Shown here: positions 53,131-62,983 of the stretch, in pieces
Layout of the letters: each line of letters opens with the position of its first letter
Position numbering within the stretch: the stretch's first letter is position 1
NCBI RefSeq assembly: GCF_002870965.1
Contig: NZ_PHSO01000006.1
Coordinates: forward strand, 124,001-188,000
Length of the DNA stretch: 64,000 bases
Direction of reading: 5' to 3'
Source: Tsuneonella flava
Lineage (GTDB): Bacteria; Pseudomonadota; Alphaproteobacteria; Sphingomonadales; Sphingomonadaceae
Notes under the pieces: generated by a model
Databases searched by the model: none
Seen by the model: only the letters and a program-made list of their open reading frames with translations
Told to the model about the DNA's origin: nothing
Made by a program: the position numbers and the translations under genes

Positions 53131-54737
53131 TACATCCTGAACACGCCGAATTTCGGGCGATCCTCTATCGGCGCTTCGAGCGTTGCGGCGAAGGCCAACC
53201 CCAGCACGTCGCGGGTTTGCGCTGGGTCGATGACGCCGTCATCCCAGAGGCGTGCGGTGGCGTAATAGGGATTGCCTTCGTCTTCATATTTTTGCCGGAT
53301 CGGGGCCTTGAATTCTTCCGCCTGCTCCGCCGTCCAGCTGTCGGCATCGCGGTGCACGGTGGCAAGAACCGATGCCGCCTGTTCGCCGCCCATCACGCTG
53401 ATGCGGGCATTGGGCCAGCTGAACAGGAAGCGGGGCGAATAGGCGCGGCCGGCCATGCCGTAATTGCCTGCGCCGAAGCTGCCGCCGATCAGGATCGTGA
53501 CCTTGGGCACCGTTGCAGTAGCGACCGCCGTCACCAGCTTCGCGCCATGCTTGGCGATGCCTTCCGCCTCGTACTTCCCGCCGACCATGAAGCCGGAGAT
53601 GTTCTGGAGGAACAGCAGCGGGATGCGCCGCTGGCAGGCTAGCTCGATGAAGTGCGCGCCTTTCACTGCACTTTCGGAGAACAGAACGCCGTTGTTCGCG
53701 AGTACCGCGACCGGCATCCCCCAGATATGCGCGAAGCCACAGACCAGCGTGGAGCCATAGTCCTTCTTGAACTCATGGAATTCGCTGCCGTCGACCAGCC
53801 GCGCGATCACCTCGTGCACGTCGTAAGGCGCGCGGACATCCTCGGGGATCAGCGCGTAGAGGTCTTCCGCGTCGAATTTCGGCGGGCGCGGGTCTTGCAG
53901 CTTTATGTTGGTGGCCGCGTCGGTGTTTGCGCCGAGATGGCTGACGATATCGCGCACGATGGTCAGCGCGTGCTCGTCGTTCTCCGCCAAGTGATCGACC
54001 ACGCCGGACTTCTTCGCGTGGAGATCGCCGCCACCCAAGTCCTCGGCGCTGATCTCCTCACCCGTCGCGGCCTTTACCAGCGGCGGACCGGCGAGAAAAA
54101 TCGTACCCTGATTACGTACGATAACGCTCTCGTCGCTCATCGCGGGCACATAGGCTCCGCCTGCGGTGCAGCTGCCCATTACGCAGGCGATCTGCGGAAT
54201 GCCAAGGCTGCTCATCTGCGCCTGATTGAAGAAGATGCGCCCGAAATGCTCCTTGTCCGGAAAGACTTCGGCCTGATACGGCAGGTTCGCCCCGCCGCTA
54301 TCGACCAGATAGATGCATGGCAGGCGGTTTTCCTGCGCGATTTCCTGCGCGCGCAGGTGCTTCTTAACCGTCATCGGGTAGTAGGAGCCACCCTTCACGG
54401 TCGGATCGTTGCACACGATCATCACCTGCCGCCCGTTGACGCGTCCGACGCCGCAGATCATCGAGGCGCCGTTGACGTCGCCCTCGTACATGCCGTGGGC
54501 CGCCAACTGCCCGACTTCAAGGAACGGCGAGCCGGGATCGAGCAGCCGCTCGACCCGCTCACGCGGCAACAGCTTCCCGCGCGAGACATGCCGCTCACGG
54601 TGCTTCTCGCTCCCGCCAAGCGCCGCTTCGGCGACCTTCTCGCGCAGCTCGCCGGCCAGCGCCTTGTTATGCTCGAACCGCGCCTTCGCATCAGGCGCTT
54701 CGCGGTCGAGCTTCGAGGTGAGCGTTGGTGCGGTCAT
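53130..54737 (-). CDS. mccB: 3-methylcrotonyl-CoA carboxylase beta (carboxyltransferase) subunit
   Basis: 535 aa from ATG 54737. The N half holds [62 protein letters not shown] and [16 protein letters not shown]. The C half holds [46 protein letters not shown] and [16 protein letters not shown]. The order is that of methylcrotonyl-CoA/geranyl-CoA carboxylase beta subunits. Geranyl-CoA carboxylase is a real alternative given terpenoid hints elsewhere, but the adjacent ivd favours leucine. It sits between the interrupted small gene and mccA. Confidence 0.92.
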   Translation of the reverse strand: MTAPTLTSKLDREAPDAKARFEHNKALAGELREKVAEAALGGSEKHRERHVSRGKLLPRERVERLLDPGSPFLEVGQLAAHGMYEGDVNGASMICGVGRVNGRQVMIVCNDPTVKGGSYYPMTVKKHLRAQEIAQENRLPCIYLVDSGGANLPYQAEVFPDKEHFGRIFFNQAQMSSLGIPQIACVMGSCTAGGAYVPAMSDESVIVRNQGTIFLAGPPLVKAATGEEISAEDLGGGDLHAKKSGVVDHLAENDEHALTIVRDIVSHLGANTDAATNIKLQDPRPPKFDAEDLYALIPEDVRAPYDVHEVIARLVDGSEFHEFKKDYGSTLVCGFAHIWGMPVAVLANNGVLFSESAVKGAHFIELACQRRIPLLFLQNISGFMVGGKYEAEGIAKHGAKLVTAVATATVPKVTILIGGSFGAGNYGMAGRAYSPRFLFSWPNARISVMGGEQAASVLATVHRDADSWTAEQAEEFKAPIRQKYEDEGNPYYATARLWDDGVIDPAQTRDVLGLAFAATLEAPIEDRPKFGVFRM

Positions 54738-54750
54738 TTGCGAAACAGCC

Positions 54751-54999
54751 TCAATCGGGGTCAATCACGACGCGATATTCATCACTGTCGAGTTGCCTAA
54801 ACAACAATACGTACGAACCTGGCTTCTTACCGTCCCAGGGCCAATCTCCATATTCCCTGTCGATTTCAGCGCGCACTTTCGGATTCTTCCAGAGACTCGA
54901 TTCCTCTTCGCCGTAAAGAAGGAAAGCCAGCGGGACGCCTGCCGACACAGGTCATTTGAATGGATTGAACCGAAAGTAAGGTTTTCGATCGTCACTCAT
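54751..54999 (-). pseudogene. Small unidentified gene interrupted by an in-frame TGA
   Basis: The ATG at 54999 overlaps the ivd stop (ATGA) and gives [15 protein letters not shown], then TGA at 54954-54952. The same frame stays open for 65 more codons ([61 protein letters not shown]) and ends 13 bases before mccB. Composition is acidic, with many Trp/Tyr, and reads like a real small protein. So either an about 82-aa gene has gained a nonsense codon, or translation restarts at the GTG at 54948. Not recognised as a family. Confidence 0.5.
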
Positions 55000-56165
55000 C
55001 CCGCCGCCACGATCAGTTCACGACCGATCAGCATCCGACGGATTTCGTTGGTCCCCGCACCAATGTCGAGCAGCTTGGCATCGCGCATATAGCGTTCCAC
55101 CGGCCAGTCGAGCGTGTAGCCTGCCCCGCCCAGCGCCTGCACGCTTTCCGCCGCAACCCGGAAGGCGTTCTCCGAGGACAGCAGGATCGCGCCGGCTGCA
55201 TCAAAGCGCGTGGTCTGGCCCGCATCGCAGGCCTTGGCCACCGCATAGGTGTAAGCGCGGGCCGATTGCAGCGCGACATACATGTCCGCTACCTTCGCCT
55301 GCATAAGCTGGAAGCTACCGATGGGTTTACCGAACTGGGTGCGCTCGCGAAGATAGGGGATCACCGTGTCGAGGCACGCCTGCATGATACCCAGCTGGAT
55401 GCCGGAGAGCACCACGCGCTCGTAATCGAGCCCGCTCATCAACACGCCCACGCCGCCACCGACCGGGCCCATCACGCGGTCCCCTGGGATACGGCAGTCG
55501 TCGAACACCAGCTCGCTCGTCGGCGAACCGCGCATGCCGACCTTCTCGATCTTCTGACCGATGGAGAAGCCTTCGTCGCCCTTCTCGATCAGGAAAGCAG
55601 TAATACCGCGCGATCCGGCCTCGCTGTCGGTCTTGGCGTACACGACCAGCGTATCCGCATAGGGCGCGTTGGTAATCCAGAACTTGGTGCCATTGAGAAC
55701 GTAGCCGCCATCGACCGCCTCCGCCTTCAGCTTCATCGAGACGACGTCGGAGCCTGCGCTCACTTCGGACATAGCGAGCGAGCCGACGTGTTCGCCACTG
55801 ATCAGCCCCGGAAGATATTTGGCCTTCTGCTCCTCGTTACCCCACCGCCGGATCTGGTTGACGCAAAGATTGGAATGGGCACCATAAGAAAGGCCGAGCG
55901 AGGCACTGGCGCGGCTCACTTCTTCCACGGCGATGACATGTTCCAGGTAGCCGAGGCCCAAGCCGCCGTCTTCCTGGGATACGGTAATGCCATGCAAACC
56001 GAGTTCGCCCATCTGTTTCCAGAGCTCGTCGCGCGGAAACCAGTCTTCGCGATCGATCTTTTCGGCGAGCGGGGCAATCTGTTCGTCGGCAAAGCGGGCC
56101 GTAGCCTCGCGGATCATCTCGGCACTTTCGCCGAGCTGGAAATCGAGCTGGGGGGTCGCGCGCAT
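54996..56165 (-). CDS. ivd: Isovaleryl-CoA dehydrogenase
   Basis: 389 aa. The flavin domain has [20 protein letters not shown] and [26 protein letters not shown]. The catalytic Glu lies in [24 protein letters not shown], the position peculiar to isovaleryl-CoA dehydrogenases. The C-terminus reads [42 protein letters not shown], with Gly instead of the usual Glu, consistent with that. It oxidises isovaleryl-CoA, the product of the bkd complex, to 3-methylcrotonyl-CoA. First gene of the liu-type operon; a LysR gene is divergent upstream. Confidence 0.95.
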   Translation of the reverse strand: MRATPQLDFQLGESAEMIREATARFADEQIAPLAEKIDREDWFPRDELWKQMGELGLHGITVSQEDGGLGLGYLEHVIAVEEVSRASASLGLSYGAHSNLCVNQIRRWGNEEQKAKYLPGLISGEHVGSLAMSEVSAGSDVVSMKLKAEAVDGGYVLNGTKFWITNAPYADTLVVYAKTDSEAGSRGITAFLIEKGDEGFSIGQKIEKVGMRGSPTSELVFDDCRIPGDRVMGPVGGGVGVLMSGLDYERVVLSGIQLGIMQACLDTVIPYLRERTQFGKPIGSFQLMQAKVADMYVALQSARAYTYAVAKACDAGQTTRFDAAGAILLSSENAFRVAAESVQALGGAGYTLDWPVERYMRDAKLLDIGAGTNEIRRMLIGRELIVAAG

Positions 56166-56260
56166 TTTCAGAGCATCCCTTTGAGAGTTTCAAATGGTCT
56201 AAACAATCGCGCATGGAATTTGAAATTGATATGTTACGAGATGTTATATAGATAAAATCT

Positions 56261-57112
56261 ATGATTAAAAGATCGCATATTCGGCAATTCTTGGCACTGG
56301 TTGAAGCAGAATCGTTCACCCTTGGTGCAAGCCGCATCCATGTAACGCAGCCCACCCTTTCGGCAGGCATTGCGGATCTTGAGCGCATACTCGGAACAAA
56401 GTTGTTTCTACGCAGCAAACGCCGCGTGAAGCTGTCTGACGCTGGCCAGCGCTTTTTGGCAATTGCGCGCGAAATCGATCAGAACTTCAAAAAGGCAGAT
56501 CGGTTTAGCGGAATAGTACCCGAACAATGGCCCGATATTCGCCTCGGACTGCTAAAGACGCTCAGCAGCGCGATGGTGGAGGAACTGGTACGACCACTTT
56601 CATCGCGCTTTTCGATCGAGATAACTGAAGGCTCAGATGCAGAATTGCGTAGCATGGCAAACAAAGGTCGGCTCGATGCTATCGTTACTATAAAACGAGA
56701 AACAGATGACGAAAACAGGATGATATCGATTATTCGCGAACCTTACAGAATGTTCGTCTCCGATGATCACCCTCTAGCGGGAAGGACAGAGGTCGATCCC
56801 GAAAACCTCGCCGGAGAAATAATGATCGCTCGGCGAAGTTGCGAAATCCTCAGGGAGACCAGTCAGTTTTTTACCAGACACGGGGTTCGCCCCAAATTCG
56901 CTATGAGGAGCGAAAACGACGATTGGTGTATGAAATTAGTGGCTGTTGGCGTCGGGATTACGACCGCGCCATTGTCGCTGCAAGTGCTAAAAACCACACC
57001 CATCTCTGTACGCGGATACGATTTTAACCGAAGTATAGCCATGATTTTTTCTGCACACTTTAATGAAACTCAGATAAGCAAAGAAATGGCAGCCGTTGCG
57101 ATGCCGGGTTGA
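56261..57112 (+). CDS. LysR-family transcriptional regulator
   Basis: 283 aa. The N-terminal winged helix is RQFLALVEAESFTLGASRIHVTQPTLSAGIADLERILGTKLFLRSKRRVKLSDAGQRFL, and a periplasmic-binding-like effector domain follows (IRLGLLKTLSSAMVEELVRPL). It is divergent from ivd across a 95-base AT-rich spacer, so it probably regulates ivd-mccB-mccA. Many proteobacteria use a MerR-type LiuR instead, so this is a different regulatory solution (inference). It is more AT-rich than the genes around it, which may indicate acquisition. Confidence 0.92.
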   Translation: MIKRSHIRQFLALVEAESFTLGASRIHVTQPTLSAGIADLERILGTKLFLRSKRRVKLSDAGQRFLAIAREIDQNFKKADRFSGIVPEQWPDIRLGLLKTLSSAMVEELVRPLSSRFSIEITEGSDAELRSMANKGRLDAIVTIKRETDDENRMISIIREPYRMFVSDDHPLAGRTEVDPENLAGEIMIARRSCEILRETSQFFTRHGVRPKFAMRSENDDWCMKLVAVGVGITTAPLSLQVLKTTPISVRGYDFNRSIAMIFSAHFNETQISKEMAAVAMPG

Positions 57113-57336
57113 TTCAAAACTGTCTTTTGAAGGCGGGTTTGAGCCGGGGCGATCTTTCCGAAAAAGACAGAGCGATCCTCTTAACTTCCCCGTTGTTTGC
57201 GGTCGACGAAGAGGAATACACCCAGCGAGCACAAGTCACATCCGCTCCCACCTATTCAATTTGCCGTATTCAGGCTTTGGCTGAGGATGCGTCAGCCATC
57301 GCCGTATGGCGCGATGCCAATCAAGCAATGGGATAG
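57109..57336 (+). CDS. Possible small protein overlapping the LysR stop
   Basis: 75 codons from a TTG that overlaps the LysR stop. The reading SRGDLSEKDRAILLTSPLF, AVDEEEYTQRAQVTSAP and DASAIAVWRDANQAMG looks protein-like, but there is no strong ribosome site and no family match. It ends inside the 3' end of the convergent regulator gene. It may be chance. Confidence 0.25.
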   Translation: MIQNCLLKAGLSRGDLSEKDRAILLTSPLFAVDEEEYTQRAQVTSAPTYSICRIQALAEDASAIAVWRDANQAMG

Positions 57337-58721
57337 GGAATCCTGGTTTGCAAATCGGGATTGACGTTTACGGGTCGTCCGATAGCAGGGAAGGCGCGCT
57401 GAGGGCAGGCTACCCGGTCACACACCTTGCAACCGGGACCAATCGGCGTAGCGCTGGCCGCATCGAGATCGAGGCCTTTTGCGTAAACGAGGCGCGCGGC
57501 ATGACGGATGTCGCAACCGAGTCCAATAGCGAATGACTTACCTGGCAGGCCATATCCTGCACCACCATGCCCCACCGTGCGGGCGATCCAGAGATAGGTC
57601 CGGCCATCTGGCATCTGTGCAACCTGCGTGAAGATATGGCCCGGCCGATCGAATGCCTGATGCACGGTCCACAGCGGGCAAGACCCGCCCACACGAGAGA
57701 AGTGAAAATCGGTTGCGGATTGACGCTTCGAGATGTTCCCCGCCCGGTCGACACGCACGAAAAAGAAAGGGATGCCGCGTGACTGCGAGCGCTGGAGGGT
57801 GGAGAGCCGGTGACAAATGGTCTCGAATCCCACCCCGAAATGTCGGCTTAGTCGCTCGATATCGTATGCTTCCTCCTCTGCCTGGGTGAGAAAGTCAGCG
57901 TACGGCAAGATCAGCGCACCAGCGAAATAATTCGCCAATCCGACGCGCGCTAGATGCCGTGCCTCCTCGCTTTTGAGCAGGTCGCTTTCGACAATTTTGC
58001 CAATCATTTCGCCAAGTTCGAGAAAGGCAAGCTGGGTCGCGATTTGAAACGCCTGCTGCCCTTGGTGCAGTTCGGGCGACAGATATAGCGTTAGACCGGC
58101 CGGATCGAAGCGTCGCTGAACCTCTCCGCTTTCGGCAAGTGCGATGGCAATACCGTGCGTGTCACGTAACCGTTCGACCAGACCACGGTAAACCGTCCTC
58201 GGACCGAGTCCAGCTTCACGGTAAATCTGCTCGGCAGCCGCGTCCAACGGCTCGATATGATTGCGCTGCGCGTAGAAGAAATCGCGCACCTGCTCGAACG
58301 GCATTCTCGCCGGAGCATTGCGGGTCCAATCGTCCCCGAGCTGTCCCGCCATCGCTTCGGCGCGCTCAGTCACCTCACGGTAGCGGCGATGCAGTGCGAC
58401 GAGCGTGCGCCCCACCGCAGGCATGTTGGCGGCAAGTTCGCGAATCTCCGCGAAAGAAATGGATTCATCGGAGGCATCGACAAGAGCGTCGCGCAACTCC
58501 GCAATCAGCTGGCCTTCTTCATCCTCGGAGAAGAGTTGCACGTCGATGTCGAAAAGCGAGTTAAGCTTGAGCAGGATCGGCACAGTCAGCGGACGCTGAT
58601 TGCGTTCGATCTGGTTGAGGTAGCTAGGCGAAATCTCGAGAGCCGCGGCCAGCTCAACCTGCTTCATCTGCCGCTCTTCGCGCAGCCTCTTCAATCGCAC
58701 TCCCATAAAAGCTTTTCGCAT
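57321..58721 (-). CDS. ScfR/PrpR (RamB-like) short-chain acyl-CoA responsive regulator
   Basis: 466 aa from ATG 58721, with GGAGGCTCC directly upstream. The Cro/XRE helix-turn-helix (1-60) reads RLKRLREERQMKQVELAAALEISPSYLNQIERNQRPL. A middle IrrE/ImmA-like domain lacks a zinc HExxH site. A C-terminal domain has four cysteines (GLGCDIRHA; GPGCKVCDRVACPQR) that in PrpR-type proteins bind an iron-sulfur cluster. The family activates or represses propionate, acetate and glyoxylate genes through acyl-CoA sensing. It is divergent from the prpDCB genes and flanked by TTYGCAA repeats like RamB/PrpR sites. Its role in controlling prp is strongly suggested. Confidence 0.93.
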   Translation of the reverse strand: MRKAFMGVRLKRLREERQMKQVELAAALEISPSYLNQIERNQRPLTVPILLKLNSLFDIDVQLFSEDEEGQLIAELRDALVDASDESISFAEIRELAANMPAVGRTLVALHRRYREVTERAEAMAGQLGDDWTRNAPARMPFEQVRDFFYAQRNHIEPLDAAAEQIYREAGLGPRTVYRGLVERLRDTHGIAIALAESGEVQRRFDPAGLTLYLSPELHQGQQAFQIATQLAFLELGEMIGKIVESDLLKSEEARHLARVGLANYFAGALILPYADFLTQAEEEAYDIERLSRHFGVGFETICHRLSTLQRSQSRGIPFFFVRVDRAGNISKRQSATDFHFSRVGGSCPLWTVHQAFDRPGHIFTQVAQMPDGRTYLWIARTVGHGGAGYGLPGKSFAIGLGCDIRHAARLVYAKGLDLDAASATPIGPGCKVCDRVACPQRAFPAIGRPVNVNPDLQTRIPYPIA

Positions 58722-58734
58722 GGAGCCTCCACTA

Positions 58735-58752
58735 TTCGCAAAATTAGCAAAT
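58735..58752 (-). promoter_or_regulatory. ScfR/RamB-like site near the regulator start
   Basis: TTCGCAAAATTAGCAAAT contains two GCAAA half-sites 9-10 bases apart, 14 bases upstream of the regulator start codon. It probably serves autoregulation. Confidence 0.5.
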
Positions 58753-58836
58753 ACATGCTGCGGTAGAGAGTAAGGCATATCCGATAGGACGAAATTCCAC
58801 AAGGATACTGGGATTAAGGGCCCATCGGGGATGACA

Positions 58837-58874
58837 TTCGCAATATTTGCAGAATTGCAAATCCAGCTTCGCAA
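58837..58874 (+). promoter_or_regulatory. Array of four TTYGCAA-type sites upstream of the prp operon
   Basis: TTCGCAA (58837), TTTGCAGA (58846), ATTGCAAAT (58854) and TTCGCAA (58868) stand 9-14 bases apart. They match the TTTGCAAA core known for RamB/PrpR regulators. The array lies where the most distal ATG of the following gene (58831) would start, so the coding region probably begins further down. Confidence 0.6.
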
Positions 58875-58893
58875 TTTTCCACCTTTTCAGGGG

Positions 58894-59235
58894 ATGCGGT
58901 CTGCAACTGAGTCAGGCTTAATCCAATCCATGCTCGCGAATACGCAATCCAGTGGTCTTGGCCTGCTTGCCGAAATGGCGAGAGCTGCGGCCTTGCATGC
59001 CGACAAGAGTTTCGGTCGGCCTCTACGCTTTTCCGCCTGCGACGATGTCCAACTGCTCACCGCGATCGATCTCGACGATCTGCGGCTCGAGACCTGGGCA
59101 GTTCGTGCCAACGATACCGATGTGACTATCGGAGTCTACGCAATGTCGGGCCACGCCGAAGGCGAGCGGATGGCCGCACAGGGCCGCTTCACCTTCTCCA
59201 CCTATCTCCATTCCACAGGGAAATACCACGCATGA
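58894..59235 (+). CDS. Hot dog-fold acyl-CoA thioesterase-like protein, active site altered
   Basis: 113 aa from ATG 58894 (ATGs at 58831 and 58930 are alternatives; the first would put the operator array inside the gene). [70 protein letters not shown] resemble YciA-type thioesterases. In those, the segment before the long helix is ADTNxxGxIFGG with a catalytic Asp; here it reads ANTQSSGLG, about four residues shorter and with Asn for Asp. Activity is therefore doubtful. The gene ends ATGA, overlapping prpD, so it is the first gene of the prp operon. It may spare or regulate CoA during propionate use. Confidence 0.6.
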   Translation: MRSATESGLIQSMLANTQSSGLGLLAEMARAAALHADKSFGRPLRFSACDDVQLLTAIDLDDLRLETWAVRANDTDVTIGVYAMSGHAEGERMAAQGRFTFSTYLHSTGKYHA

Positions 59236-60746
59236 AAACGCATGACGTCCGCACCTTCAAATCCGCCGAACCACTTGCACGCGAAGACCAACTGGCTTGG
59301 AAATTCGCTCAGGTGGCGACCGATCCGGTAGCGGTGGATGACGACGTGACCGAGATGATCGGCAATCGCGTGATCGATAATGCTGCCGTCGCCGCCGCCT
59401 CGGTGGCACGCGGCCCGGTCCGTTCGGCCCGCGCACAGGCATTGGGGCATCCAATTGGTCGCGACAGCCGCAACCAGGGCGGCGCAATCTTCGGGCTCGA
59501 CAGCGACACTCGCGTTAGCCCCGAATGGGCCGCATGGGCCAACAGCGTTGCCGTGCGCGAACTCGACTTCCATGACACCTTTCTTGCTGCCGACTACAGC
59601 CACCCCGGCGACAATATCCCGCCGGTGCTCGCGGTCGCGCAGGCGATGGGTAAGGACGGTGCCGCGCTCGTCCGCGGGCTCGCGACGGGTTATGAGATCC
59701 AGGTCGATCTGGTGAAGGGTGTCTGCCTGCACGAACACAAAATCGACCATATCGCGCATCTTGGCCCGAGCGCGGCGGCGGGCATCGGCACGCTGCTGGG
59801 CCTCTCGACCGAGATCACCTTTCAGGCGATCCAGCAGGCACTGCACACCACCACCACCACGCGCCAGTCGCGCAAGGGCGAGATTTCGACCTGGAAGGCC
59901 TATGCACCAGCCTTTGCAGGCAAGATGGCGATCGAGGCGGTGGATCGCGCGATGCGCGGCGAAGGCGCGCCCTCGCCCGCATGGGAGGGCGAGGACGGCT
60001 TCATCGCCTGGCTGCTCTCGGGCTCCGGCCATGTGTATCACGTCCCGCTGCCCGAGAAGGGCGAGAGCAAGCGCGCGATTCTCGACACCTATACAAAGGA
60101 ATATTCGGCCGAATATCAGAGCCAGGCGCTGATCGATCTCGCGAGGCGTATGGGGCCGAAGATTGGCGACCTGTCGAAGGTAAAGTCGATCCTGATCAAG
60201 ACGAGCCATCACACGCATTACGTGATCGGCACCGGCGCCAACGATCCGCAGAAGATGGATCCGAAGGCGAGCCGCGAGACGCTCGACCATTCGATCATGT
60301 ATATCTTCGCGGTCGCACTGGAAGACGGCGGCTGGCACCATGTGAACAGCTATGCCCCCGAACGTGCACAGCGGCCAGAGACGGTCAAGCTGTGGCACAA
60401 GATCGAGACGGTCGAGGACCCCAGGTGGACCGAGCGCTATCACGCGCCGGGTCAGGACAAGGCGTTCGGCGGTCAGGTGGTCGTCACGCTGGAAGACGGC
60501 ACCGTGATCGAGGACGAACTGGCGATCGCCGACGCGCACCCGTTGGGTGCACGCCCATTCTCCCGCACGCAATACATCGAGAAGTTCCGCACACTGGCCG
60601 AAGGCATTATCGAGCAGCGTGAGCAGAACCGCTTCCTCGACCTGGTCGAACGCCTGCCGAACCTCACCGCCGACGAGGTCGGGCAGCTCAATTTTACCGT
60701 ATCCGCCGAGAAGCTCGGGGCCGACGCTCCGGCAGGCATCTTTTGA
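59232..60746 (+). CDS. prpD: 2-methylcitrate dehydratase
   Basis: 504 aa of the MmgE/PrpD family. [116 protein letters not shown] and [39 protein letters not shown] all follow PrpD. It dehydrates 2-methylcitrate to 2-methyl-cis-aconitate. It is coupled to the thioesterase-like gene by ATGA and lies 11 bases ahead of prpC. The hydratase that completes the step (AcnB or AcnD/PrpF) is not in this window. Confidence 0.96.
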   Translation: MKTHDVRTFKSAEPLAREDQLAWKFAQVATDPVAVDDDVTEMIGNRVIDNAAVAAASVARGPVRSARAQALGHPIGRDSRNQGGAIFGLDSDTRVSPEWAAWANSVAVRELDFHDTFLAADYSHPGDNIPPVLAVAQAMGKDGAALVRGLATGYEIQVDLVKGVCLHEHKIDHIAHLGPSAAAGIGTLLGLSTEITFQAIQQALHTTTTTRQSRKGEISTWKAYAPAFAGKMAIEAVDRAMRGEGAPSPAWEGEDGFIAWLLSGSGHVYHVPLPEKGESKRAILDTYTKEYSAEYQSQALIDLARRMGPKIGDLSKVKSILIKTSHHTHYVIGTGANDPQKMDPKASRETLDHSIMYIFAVALEDGGWHHVNSYAPERAQRPETVKLWHKIETVEDPRWTERYHAPGQDKAFGGQVVVTLEDGTVIEDELAIADAHPLGARPFSRTQYIEKFRTLAEGIIEQREQNRFLDLVERLPNLTADEVGQLNFTVSAEKLGADAPAGIF

Positions 60747-60757
60747 GGGAGGCCGCG

Positions 60758-61921
60758 ATGAACGACACACCCACCTTCAAGCCCAAAAAATCAGTCGCGC
60801 TCTCGGGTGTGACCGCAGGCAACACCGCGCTTTGCACCGTCGGCAGGACGGGCAACGATCTGCATTATCGCGGCTACGACATCCTCGATTTCGCTGAAAC
60901 GGCCGAGTTCGAAGAAATCGCGCACTTGCTAGTGCACGGCGAATTGCCGACCGCAGCACAGCTCGCCGCCTATAAATCGAAGCTGAAAGGGTTTCGTGGG
61001 CTGCCGCAATCGGTCAAGGAATCGCTCGAAGCCATTCCCGCGGCTGCACACCCGATGGACGTGCTGCGCTCGGGCGTTTCGGCGCTGGGCTGTGTGCTGC
61101 CTGAGCCGCACGATCACAATGCGCCCGATGCGCGGGACATCGCCGACCGGCTGCTGGCCTCGCTCGGCTCGATCCTGCTCTACTGGTATCACTTTGCACA
61201 TCACGGTCGGCGGATCGAAGTGGAAACCGATGACGAGAGTATCGGCGGCCACTTCCTCCACTTGCTCCATGGAAAACCGGCAAGTGAGAGCTGGGTGCGC
61301 GCAATGCACACTTCGCTCATTCTTTATGCCGAGCACGAGTTCAACGCCTCCACCTTTACGGCCCGGGTCATCGCAGGCACTCAGAGCGATATGTATTCGT
61401 GTATAGCCGGAGCAATCGGCGCACTTCGCGGGCCAAAGCACGGTGGTGCGAACGAGGTCGCCTACGAAATCCAGAAGCGCTACGCGACTCCCGACGAAGC
61501 GGAAGCTGATATTCGCCATAGGGTGGAGAGCAAGGAAGTGGTGATCGGCTTCGGTCATCCGGTCTATACCGTATCCGACCCGCGTAACGTGGTGATCAAG
61601 CGGGTCGCGAAATCGCTTGCCGACGAAGCAGGCGCGACGCGCCAGTTCGCGGTCGCCGAGCGGATCGAGAGCGTGATGATGGACGCCAAGAACATGTTCC
61701 CGAACCTCGACTGGTTCTCGGCCGTCTCCTACAATTTGATGGGCGTTCCGACCGTCATGTTCACTCCGCTCTTCGTCATCGCGCGCACCACCGGCTGGGC
61801 AGCGCATGTGATCGAACAGCGGCAAGACAACAAGATCATCCGCCCTTCGGCCAATTATATCGGCCCGGAAAACCTGCCATTCGTGCCGCTCGCTCAACGC
61901 GATCAAGCTCAAGCGGCCTGA
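60758..61921 (+). CDS. prpC: 2-methylcitrate synthase
   Basis: 387-aa citrate-synthase-family enzyme that joins propionyl-CoA and oxaloacetate. ATG 60758 has GAGGGAGG upstream. [26 protein letters not shown] is the short methylcitrate-synthase-type N-terminus, without the gram-negative citrate synthase extension. Catalytic residues lie in [11 protein letters not shown] (His), [13 protein letters not shown] (His) and the Asp region near YNLMGVPT. Second enzyme of the operon; prpB follows ten bases later. Confidence 0.96.
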   Translation: MNDTPTFKPKKSVALSGVTAGNTALCTVGRTGNDLHYRGYDILDFAETAEFEEIAHLLVHGELPTAAQLAAYKSKLKGFRGLPQSVKESLEAIPAAAHPMDVLRSGVSALGCVLPEPHDHNAPDARDIADRLLASLGSILLYWYHFAHHGRRIEVETDDESIGGHFLHLLHGKPASESWVRAMHTSLILYAEHEFNASTFTARVIAGTQSDMYSCIAGAIGALRGPKHGGANEVAYEIQKRYATPDEAEADIRHRVESKEVVIGFGHPVYTVSDPRNVVIKRVAKSLADEAGATRQFAVAERIESVMMDAKNMFPNLDWFSAVSYNLMGVPTVMFTPLFVIARTTGWAAHVIEQRQDNKIIRPSANYIGPENLPFVPLAQRDQAQAA

Positions 61922-61931
61922 GGAGATCAAT

Positions 61932-62849
61932 TTGCCTTACCTAACAGCCAACAACCTTCCGACCGAGCCCGCCGGCAAGCGATTCCGTGCTGCGCTGAAC
62001 CGCCCCGGTATATACCAGCTGCCAGGCGCGCATAACGGGCAGGCGGCCATCCAGGCGGGCAACGCCGGGTTCGACGGGCTCTATCTCTCCGGTGCGGCAA
62101 TGACCGCTTCGATGGGGCTGCCCGATCTCGGCATCATTACGGTGGACGAGGTCGCCTTCTTCATCCGCCAGATCGCGCGTGCGAGCGGCCTGCCCCTACT
62201 GGTGGACGGCGACACCGGCTATGGCGAGGCGCTCAACGTCATGCACATGGTCCGAACTTTCGAGGATGCTGGCGCGGGTGCGGTCCATCTGGAAGACCAG
62301 GTGCTGCCCAAGAAGTGCGGGCATCTGAACGGCAAGAGCCTGGTCAGCCCGACCGAAATGGCAGCGAAGGTCGCCGCCGCTGCCAAGGCCGCGCGCGAAA
62401 TGGTCATCGTCGCGCGGACCGATGCGGTCGGCGTCGACGGCTTCGATGCAGCGGTGGATCGCGCGAAGCTCTATGTCGAGTCGGGCGCGGAAGCGATCTT
62501 CCCCGAAGGCCTGACCAGTCGTGATATGTTCGAGAAGTTCAAGACGGCGCTGCCCGATACACCACTTCTCGCCAACATGACCGAGTTCGGCAAGACACCG
62601 TTCTTCACTGCCTCAGAATTCGAGGAAATGGGCTACAAGATGGTGATCTGGCCAGTGTCTTCGCTTCGGGTCGCCAACAAGGCTCAAGCCGAACTTTATG
62701 CCTCGATCCGGGAACATGGCGGCACGCGTGAGATGCTCGACCGGATGCAGACGCGCCAGGAACTCTACGACACTATCGGCCTTGATGCTTACGAAGCTCT
62801 CGACGCCTCGATTGTAAAGACAATCGTGCCCGTGATGCCGGATAGCTGA
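61932..62849 (+). CDS. prpB: 2-methylisocitrate lyase
   Basis: 305 aa of the PEP mutase/isocitrate lyase superfamily. It shows QLPGAHNGQAAIQAGNAGFDGLYLSGAAMTAS, VDGDTGYGEALNVMHMVRTFEDAGAGAVHLEDQV and the catalytic-Cys loop KKCGHLNGKSL, then IVARTDAVGVDG and MTEFGKTPFF. It cleaves 2-methylisocitrate to pyruvate and succinate. The start is TTG at 61932, with AGGAG six bases before it; no ATG fits the N-terminus. Last gene of the prp operon. No obvious hairpin follows. Confidence 0.96.
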   Translation: MPYLTANNLPTEPAGKRFRAALNRPGIYQLPGAHNGQAAIQAGNAGFDGLYLSGAAMTASMGLPDLGIITVDEVAFFIRQIARASGLPLLVDGDTGYGEALNVMHMVRTFEDAGAGAVHLEDQVLPKKCGHLNGKSLVSPTEMAAKVAAAAKAAREMVIVARTDAVGVDGFDAAVDRAKLYVESGAEAIFPEGLTSRDMFEKFKTALPDTPLLANMTEFGKTPFFTASEFEEMGYKMVIWPVSSLRVANKAQAELYASIREHGGTREMLDRMQTRQELYDTIGLDAYEALDASIVKTIVPVMPDS

Positions 62850-62875
62850 CGCCAGATCGCAAACCGGCTCGCCCT

Positions 62876-62983
62876 ATGACTGATATCCTCACGCCTCCAG
62901 CCGGCCACAAGAAGCTGCTGCTGCATTCCTGGTGCGCGCCATGTTCAGGCGAGGGAACCTGCCGGGCCTCGTGGCGGCCTTAA
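62876..62983 (+). pseudogene. 5' remnant of queH (epoxyqueuosine reductase)
   Basis: 35 codons from ATG 62876. PAGHKKLLLHSWCAPCSGE matches the N-terminal cluster motif of QueH (normally HSCCAPCSGEV), after which the reading turns into GTCRASWRP and stops. One cysteine of the CC pair is Trp. The remaining 150-200 residues of QueH are absent. It meets an integrase remnant head-on. Confidence 0.5.

Noticed and set aside
51154-53265. 703-codon open frame antisense to mccA
   Set aside because: Same cause: high-GC third-position bias opens the opposite frame; the carboxylase motifs are unmistakable on the minus strand.
54952-54954. TGA as a selenocysteine codon in the small liu-operon gene
   Set aside because: No SECIS-like stem-loop is visible just downstream and the context is not a redox protein; a nonsense mutation is simpler.
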